From JAKAXS01 sp041940525 (GTDB lineage: Bacteria > Pseudomonadota > Alphaproteobacteria > Rhizobiales > Hyphomicrobiaceae), in the NCBI GenBank assembly GCA_041940525.1, contig JBGTSB010000026.1, positions 1 to 36,007 on the forward strand: DNA of 36,007 nt. Direction: 5' to 3'. Positions 31,423 to 36,007 of the stretch are shown one piece after another. Both the position numbers and the translations under genes were made by a program. The notes beneath the pieces were generated by a model, which made no database searches, was not told the DNA's origin, and saw only the letters and a list, made by a program, of their open reading frames with translations. Position 1 is the first letter of the stretch. Each line of letters begins with the position of its first letter.

Positions 31423-31983
31423 GTGTCGAACAGAGTTGCGAGTGATAGTATGAGTGAGTTGGGTCAGCGGGGCGTTACGGTCTCGTTCGGAGAACGCTTT
31501 CAGGCCTCGGAAAACTTCGACGAAGTTTTCAAGTATGGCATGGGCCTGGTTGAGCGCACGGCGGCCTACCTTGATGGCGAAGGTCGGCGCGAGAGCAAAG
31601 GTTTGCCGCCTGCGGTAACCGTCCTTTACGCAACCGAAAGCATGCGCCTCACCACGCGCCTTCTGGACATGGCGTCTTGGTTGCTGATCCGCCGCGCTCT
31701 GAAAGAGGGCGAGATTTCGGACGAAGAGGCCATGAAGAAGCGTGAGCGCGTCAAGCTTCAGAGCCTTGGCCGCCCGCAGCACATCAAAGGTTTTGAAAAT
31801 TTGCCATCCGGTTTGCAGGGTCTGATCGGCGACAGCTTCGCCTTGCATGATCGGATCGTGCAGCTCGACCGCGCTATGAATGTCGCGTCGGAAGAGGCGG
31901 ATGAGGCTGCGCCGGCCACAAATCCAGTTGGCGCTCACATGTCGGCGCTGGCTGCCGCGTTCCCTGGCAAGCAGCTATCCTAA
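31423..31983 (+). CDS. rcdA: Regulator of CtrA degradation RcdA (DUF1465)
   Basis: In Caulobacter RcdA is an adaptor that helps ClpXP degrade the cell-cycle regulator CtrA at the pole. The 186-residue product has the DUF1465 core: FDEVFKYGMGLVERTAAYLD, TVLYATESMRLTTRLLDMAS and WLLIRRALKEGEIS, a long three-helix bundle, and the tail VQLDRAMNVA. I chose GTG at 31423 because GAAGGG lies nine bases before it; ATG at 31450 (MSELGQRG) and TTG at 31393 are alternatives. It is followed by a strong bidirectional terminator shared with rpmE. In this organism a role in CtrA control is inferred from homology. Confidence 0.87.
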   Translation: MSNRVASDSMSELGQRGVTVSFGERFQASENFDEVFKYGMGLVERTAAYLDGEGRRESKGLPPAVTVLYATESMRLTTRLLDMASWLLIRRALKEGEISDEEAMKKRERVKLQSLGRPQHIKGFENLPSGLQGLIGDSFALHDRIVQLDRAMNVASEEADEAAPATNPVGAHMSALAAAFPGKQLS

Positions 31984-32008
31984 ATCGCGCTGCCCTAAAC
32001 ATCGCATT

Positions 32009-32049
32009 TAACAAAAACGGCGGGCCAGATTGGCCCGCCGTTTTTGTTA
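32009..32049. terminator. Bidirectional terminator between rcdA and rpmE
   Basis: ACAAAAACGGCGGGCCA (32011-32027) pairs perfectly over 17 bases with TGGCCCGCCGTTTTTGT (32031-32047) around the loop GAT. Both strands show a GC-rich stem followed by a T-run, so it can end both rcdA and the convergent rpmE transcript. Confidence 0.95.
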
Positions 32050-32076
32050 GTCGCACGAAGCTCAAGAGAAGCTCGC

Positions 32077-32301
32077 TTAGAAGATGCCTTCGAACTTCTT
32101 CTTGAAGCGGGCCACGCGGCCGCCACGGTCGAGAAGACGCTGGTCGCCACCCGTCCAAGCCGGGTGGGTCGTCGGATCGATATCCAAGGTCAGCGTGTCG
32201 CCGTCCTTGCCGTAGGTCGAAAAGGTGGTGAATTCGGTGCCATCGGTCATAACCACCTTGATCTGGTGGTAGTCCGGATGCAGATCAGAATCTTTTTTCA
32301 T
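32077..32301 (-). CDS. rpmE: 50S ribosomal protein L31
   Basis: The 74-residue product matches bacterial L31: HPDYHQIKVVMTDGTEFTT, then DIDPTTHPAWTGGDQRLLD and the C-terminal GGRVARFKKKFEG. There are no cysteines, so this is the zinc-free (C-minus) form usual in alphaproteobacteria. It is a component of the 50S subunit at the central protuberance. It is divergent from the ABC exporter gene and convergent with rcdA, with which it shares the terminator. Confidence 0.96.
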   Translation of the reverse strand: MKKDSDLHPDYHQIKVVMTDGTEFTTFSTYGKDGDTLTLDIDPTTHPAWTGGDQRLLDRGGRVARFKKKFEGIF

Positions 32302-32366
32302 CGTGGAATCTCAGCGGTGTTGTGTTGGTAAACAGGCTCGCCGCGGCGGCAGTCGCTATCGCTTCC

Positions 32367-32380
32367 GGGCAGCACTGCCC
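32367..32380 (-). promoter_or_regulatory. Palindrome in the rpmE leader region
   Basis: GGGCAG-CA-CTGCCC is a perfect 6+6 dyad 66 bases upstream of the rpmE start. It could be a transcript hairpin or a DNA site. L31 leaders are known in other phyla, but no homology is claimed. The region 32302-32624 holds no supported gene. Confidence 0.25.
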
Positions 32381-32624
32381 AGCCGCGCAAGGCCCGGCAA
32401 TTCGGCAAGGCGCCTCTATAAGGAAATCCGGCCGTTCTGACAAGGCCCAGCGGCTTGGCCAGGGCGGGTTTTGCCAGGTGTCATAAAGTATCGTTGGCGG
32501 TCCCTTGTGAAGGGGCCCCGTCTCGGGCATGGTCGGGCAAGAAAAACGGGCGCAAAGCCCTGAAAAACCTGACTTCGTGAGACTGATTTTGCAACCTGGT
32601 TCGAGTGCTGATCGAAATTCCAAC

Positions 32625-34421
32625 ATGACCGCGCCGGATGCCGCCGATCGCAAGGCCCGGCCAAATCTGCGGCCGCTTCTGGCGCTGAAGCCGTATTTGT
32701 TGCGCCACCGGTGGATGATTGGCGCGGCTTTGACCGCGCTTGTGATCTCGGCAATGGCGATGTTGGCCGTGCCGATGGCTGTAAGGCGTATGATCGACGC
32801 CGGGTTTGGGTCCCGTGACGGTACGCTTATCAGCCAGTACTTTCTGATGCTCATTGTCATTGGGCTTGTCTTGGCCTGTGCGTCTGGCGCCCGTTTCTTT
32901 TTTGTAAACTGGCTTGGTGAGCGTGTGGTCTCGGATTTGCGCCGGGACGTCTTTGCGCATCTCACCCGGCTCGGGCCGGCATTTTTCGAAAAGACCCATT
33001 CCGGTGAAGTGATGAGCCGGCTGACTGCGGATACGACGCAGATCAAGGCGGCCGCTGGTACGGCTCTGTCGCAAGCGCTGCGTAACACGATCATGCTCGT
33101 TGGCGCGCTCATCATGATGTTCATCACATCACCGTCGCTATCGATGCTGGTGCTACTGGCGATCCCGGTGATTGTATTTCCGCTGATGACCTACGGCCGC
33201 TACGTGCGCAAACTGTCGCGTGGCGCGCAAGATAGTTTGGCGGAGGCCTCTGCCTATGCCGCCGATCATCTTGCGGCGGTGCGCACGATGCAGGCGTTCG
33301 GTTCCGAAGCGGACGTGTCGCGGCGGTTTGCCGGTGCAGTGGAAGAGGCGTTTCGTGCAGCGCGTGCGCGGCTGAAGGCGCGGGCCGGGCTGACGACGCT
33401 TGCGATCTTTCTCACCGTGGCCAGCGTGGTTGGCATCTTGTGGTATGCGTCGTCATCCGTGATCAGTGGTGACATGACAGGCGGGCGTCTCGGCCAGTTT
33501 GTTCTCTACGCCGTGTTTGCGGCTGGCGCCTTGGCTGAACTGTCAGAAGTTTGGGGTGAGATGAGCCAAGCAGCCGGCGCCTCGGAACGGTTGCTGGAAT
33601 TGCTGGCCATTCAGCCAGAGATCCGCTCGCCTGATCAACCGGTGCCGCTGCCTGATCCGGCGCGTGGCGACGTTGCGTTCCGTCAGGTCAGCTTTGTCTA
33701 CCCCGGTGGCACCGAGGGTGACGCTGCCGGGGCTGCTTTGGAGGGCGTTTCGTTCCACGCGGCTCCAGGAGAGACCGTGGCTTTGGTTGGACCGTCCGGT
33801 GCTGGCAAGACGAGTATCTTCAATCTCATCTTGCGCTTTTTTGATCCGCAGTCGGGATCCATCGAAGTCGACGGCGTTGACGTCAAGGACTGCGATCTTG
33901 AGGCGTTGCGTGCGCGCATTTCAGTTGTCCCGCAGGACGTAGCGTTGTTTGCCGGTTCGGTGGCCGACAACATCCGTTATGGCCGCCCCGATGCGGATGC
34001 TGCGGAGATTGAACGGGCGGCCAAGGCGGCTCAAGCCGATGGGTTTATCAAGGCCCTGCCGAAAGGCTACGACACGCTGTTGGGTGAGCGCGGGATAACG
34101 CTGTCCGGCGGTCAACGCCAGCGCATTGCAATCGCGCGCGCGTTGTTGAAGGATTCGCCGATCTTGCTGCTAGACGAGGCGACCAGCGCGCTGGACTCAG
34201 AGAACGAGGCGCTGGTTCAACAGGCTCTCGGTCAGGTGATGAAGGATCGGACGACGCTCGTCATCGCTCACCGCCTTGCGACGGTGTTGGAGGCTGATCG
34301 TATCCTCGTGCTCGACAAGGGCGCAATCGTGCAAACCGGCACGCATGAAGACCTGATCGCCAAGAGCGGGCTCTACCAGCGCCTGGCTGAGCTTCAGTTC
34401 GGCCGGGAAGCAGCCGAATAG
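32625..34421 (+). CDS. ABC exporter, fused membrane and ATPase domains (MsbA-like)
   Basis: A half-transporter of 598 residues from ATG 32625. The N-terminal half has six membrane helices (for example MIGAALTALVISAMAMLAVP and YFLMLIVIGLVLACASGARF). The C-terminal ATPase has Walker A GPSGAGKTS at about 389-397, the signature TLSGGQRQR at about 491, Walker B ILLLDEATSALD at about 512 and the switch His in VIAHRLAT. It works as a dimer exporting lipids or hydrophobic compounds; the substrate cannot be told. The start is uncertain: the frame is open to ATG 32529, but neither candidate has a strong ribosome site. Its position after rcdA and rpmE is typical of the order. Confidence 0.93.
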   Translation: MTAPDAADRKARPNLRPLLALKPYLLRHRWMIGAALTALVISAMAMLAVPMAVRRMIDAGFGSRDGTLISQYFLMLIVIGLVLACASGARFFFVNWLGERVVSDLRRDVFAHLTRLGPAFFEKTHSGEVMSRLTADTTQIKAAAGTALSQALRNTIMLVGALIMMFITSPSLSMLVLLAIPVIVFPLMTYGRYVRKLSRGAQDSLAEASAYAADHLAAVRTMQAFGSEADVSRRFAGAVEEAFRAARARLKARAGLTTLAIFLTVASVVGILWYASSSVISGDMTGGRLGQFVLYAVFAAGALAELSEVWGEMSQAAGASERLLELLAIQPEIRSPDQPVPLPDPARGDVAFRQVSFVYPGGTEGDAAGAALEGVSFHAAPGETVALVGPSGAGKTSIFNLILRFFDPQSGSIEVDGVDVKDCDLEALRARISVVPQDVALFAGSVADNIRYGRPDADAAEIERAAKAAQADGFIKALPKGYDTLLGERGITLSGGQRQRIAIARALLKDSPILLLDEATSALDSENEALVQQALGQVMKDRTTLVIAHRLATVLEADRILVLDKGAIVQTGTHEDLIAKSGLYQRLAELQFGREAAE

Positions 34422-34502
34422 CTTCAGCTGCTTTCTCCACCTGAGTTAGCTACACCAACAGCCATGCGTTGCAGGCGTTTCTGCCGCGCTTATAGTGGCG
34501 CG

Positions 34503-34525
34503 CCTCATAGCATTCGGCTATGAGG
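34503..34525 (+). repeat. Hairpin upstream of the histidine kinase gene
   Basis: CCTCATAGC (34503-34511) and GCTATGAGG (34517-34525) are exact reverse complements around ATTCG, ending 30 bases before the kinase start. No T-tract follows, so it is either a weak terminator for the ABC gene, an operator, or a leader structure. Confidence 0.5.
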
Positions 34526-34555
34526 AGCTATGTTATTACATAAGCAGAGCAAGGC

Positions 34556-36007
34556 ATGTTGAGATCTATCCGTCAGTCGGCGGCATCGCTTGGCGGCAGC
34601 CCGCACCGGGCTGTACCGCTTAGTGTTCTGCTGCAGGCCAGTATGGCCTCTTTGCTTGCCGCGCTGATTGTGATGGGTGGGGTTTCAGTTTGGAGCATTT
34701 ATTCTGCGGACAGCTTCTTGTCGCGCGCGAACCGCTCCTACAACCAGCTCGATCTCGTCAATCGTATCGAGGCGGACTTCAATCACTACCTATTGCTGCA
34801 AGTCGGACGCTCAGCAGATCCGTCGTTTGGGCAAACGCATGACATTTCTCATGACAGTATCGACCAAAAGCTCGAGGCGCTGACGCGGTCCATTCAAGCC
34901 GAGATTGAATTGGAATCGTCGGAGGCCAAGCGGGCTGAGATCGCGGAAGAGTTTAAGACGGCACAGGCGCTGAAGGCCCTGTTCCAGGATGTGTATCGCA
35001 AGATTGAGGACAATCGCGCTGCACCGCCGTTGGATGATATCGCTGCGCTTCGCCGGTTTTTTCGCGAGGTCATTGATGACTCGTTGAAGCGGTTACGCAA
35101 TGTAGTCGGCGCGGCGTCGTTCGGGGAAGAGGCGGAGGCCGCCGCGGTGATGGGGCAGATGGCCGATCTTCGTCGACGGTTGATTGCGAGCGCCGCGGTG
35201 ATCGGGGCGTTGACGGCTATTGGGGCACTACTTGTGTCGCTGTTGGTTTACCAGGCAATCATGCGGCCCGTTTCAGCGTTGGCCGCGGGTGCGAAAGAGT
35301 TTGGTCATGGCAACTTGAGCCACCGTATTGAGGTTGCGAGCCCGCCGGAGTTTGTCGCGCTGGCCAACCGTTTCAATGGCATGGCTGAGGATCTTGATGA
35401 GCAGCGGGGGCTGTTGCAGCGCTCGCACGACGTGCTGGAAGATACGGTTCGCGCCCGGACCATGGATTTGGAAGCTAAGACGCAAAAGTTGCGTGAGATC
35501 GATGAAAACCGGCGCCTGTTTTTTTCCAAAACCAGCCACGAGTTGCGCACGCCGGTTACGGTTCTTATGGGCGAGGCGGAAGTCGCGTTGCGTAACAAGA
35601 ATGCGGATGCCGATACTTATCGCGAGGCGCTTACGCATATCGTCGCCAGCGGTGGTTTCTTGCGCCGCCGTTTGGAGGATTTGATCCGGCTTGCGCGCTC
35701 GGAGGATGGCAAGGTTACGCTCGAGCGCCAGCCGGTTGATCTGTCTCAATGCGTGCGCGAAACGGTGGGTGCGGCCGAGGCATATGCGCATGCCAGTGAG
35801 GTGTCGCTGGTCGATGACATCAAGGCCGGGCCATTGGTGATCGAGGGAGATCCGAGCTGGGTAAAGCAGGCGATTCTGGCGGTGATCGACAACGCCGTAA
35901 AATTCTCACCAGCTGGAGGCGAGGTCGTCATTTCCGTGGAACAGTCTGGTGCAGCTGGGGTCGTCGACATTGCGGATGCTGGTCCGGGGGTCGAGGCAGA
36001 GGCACTG
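34556..36007 (+). CDS. Sensor histidine kinase, C-terminus cut by the window edge
   Basis: The frame is open from ATG 34556 to the end of the window, 484 codons, and stops beyond it. Domains are TM1 at about residues 21-47, a periplasmic segment of about 155 residues rich in charged helices, TM2 at about 207-230, HAMP to about 285, a short coiled coil, then the HisKA box FFSKTSHELRTPVTVL with phospho-acceptor His328, the N-box VIDNAVKFS with Asn446 and the start of the G1 box DIADAGPGV. It autophosphorylates and passes phosphate to a partner response regulator, not seen here. The signal is unknown. AAGG lies close before the ATG, so the start is fair but not certain. Confidence 0.9.
   Translation, partial: MLRSIRQSAASLGGSPHRAVPLSVLLQASMASLLAALIVMGGVSVWSIYSADSFLSRANRSYNQLDLVNRIEADFNHYLLLQVGRSADPSFGQTHDISHDSIDQKLEALTRSIQAEIELESSEAKRAEIAEEFKTAQALKALFQDVYRKIEDNRAAPPLDDIAALRRFFREVIDDSLKRLRNVVGAASFGEEAEAAAVMGQMADLRRRLIASAAVIGALTAIGALLVSLLVYQAIMRPVSALAAGAKEFGHGNLSHRIEVASPPEFVALANRFNGMAEDLDEQRGLLQRSHDVLEDTVRARTMDLEAKTQKLREIDENRRLFFSKTSHELRTPVTVLMGEAEVALRNKNADADTYREALTHIVASGGFLRRRLEDLIRLARSEDGKVTLERQPVDLSQCVRETVGAAEAYAHASEVSLVDDIKAGPLVIEGDPSWVKQAILAVIDNAVKFSPAGGEVVISVEQSGAAGVVDIADAGPGVEAEAL

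Noticed and set aside
32285..33127. 280-codon open frame antisense to the ABC exporter and over the rpmE start
   Set aside because: It overlaps two secure genes and has an Arg/Ser-rich shadow composition.
1..36007. Mobile elements, CRISPR arrays, toxin-antitoxin or defence genes
   Set aside because: I looked for transposase motifs, integrase, evenly spaced repeats and small paired genes. None were found.

Overview
The window looks like chromosomal DNA of an alphaproteobacterium of the order Hyphomicrobiales (Rhizobiales), plausibly a Hyphomicrobium-like genus. The evidence is gene content and order: bamE divergent from a ubiquinol-cytochrome c chaperone gene, then DUF177, plsX, fabH, ihfA, a MerR gene and tRNA-Pro; and DUF1192, rcdA (DUF1465), rpmE and an ABC exporter. 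The genus is inference only. I see no insertion sequence, phage gene, CRISPR array or rRNA, so this is core and shell genome rather than an island.

Layout. 1-422: 3' end of a membrane pyrophosphatase gene (hppA) and its terminator. 527-715: an uncertain small ORF. 757-8695: bamE(-); then CBP3-type chaperone, DUF177, plsX and fabH(+); a chemoreceptor gene on the opposite strand; ihfA, MerR regulator, phosphopantetheinyl transferase and tRNA-Pro(GGG). 8845-15355: mixed small genes, namely a lipoprotein, a DUF336 protein, a CaCA-type cation antiporter, a membrane protein, a TetR regulator divergent from a homocysteine S-methyltransferase family gene, a SAM methyltransferase, a small membrane protein and a secreted four-cysteine protein. 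15372-20123(-): a complete osmoprotectant operon for N-acetylglutaminylglutamine amide (NAGGN): amidotransferase, GNAT/ATP-grasp synthetase and M42 peptidase, with a DUF2254 membrane protein upstream. 21763-26089(+): a two-gene RND efflux system. 26133-30897: a degenerate SDR, a degenerate EAL-domain membrane protein, a NagD-like HAD protein and a frameshifted quinone oxidoreductase. 30966-36007: DUF1192, rcdA, rpmE(-), an MsbA-like ABC exporter and a sensor histidine kinase that runs off the end of the window.

How it works together. The first block joins envelope biogenesis (BamE), respiratory-complex assembly (chaperone), phospholipid and fatty-acid initiation (PlsX, FabH) and nucleoid/transcription control (IHF, MerR). 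The NAGGN operon makes and probably recycles an osmolyte. RcdA ties the last block to CtrA proteolysis and the cell cycle.

I did not find a convincing undescribed multi-gene system. The most interesting signals are in non-coding DNA and in proteins that have lost catalytic residues: a perfect 10+10 bp dyad on the merR promoter; a perfect FNR-type box between the DUF336 and antiporter genes; a 12 bp inverted repeat with a competing stem between plsX and fabH; three GTCTAGT repeats in the TetR/methyltransferase divergent promoter; an SDR and an EAL protein that appear non-catalytic; and a clean single frameshift in the quinone oxidoreductase gene.
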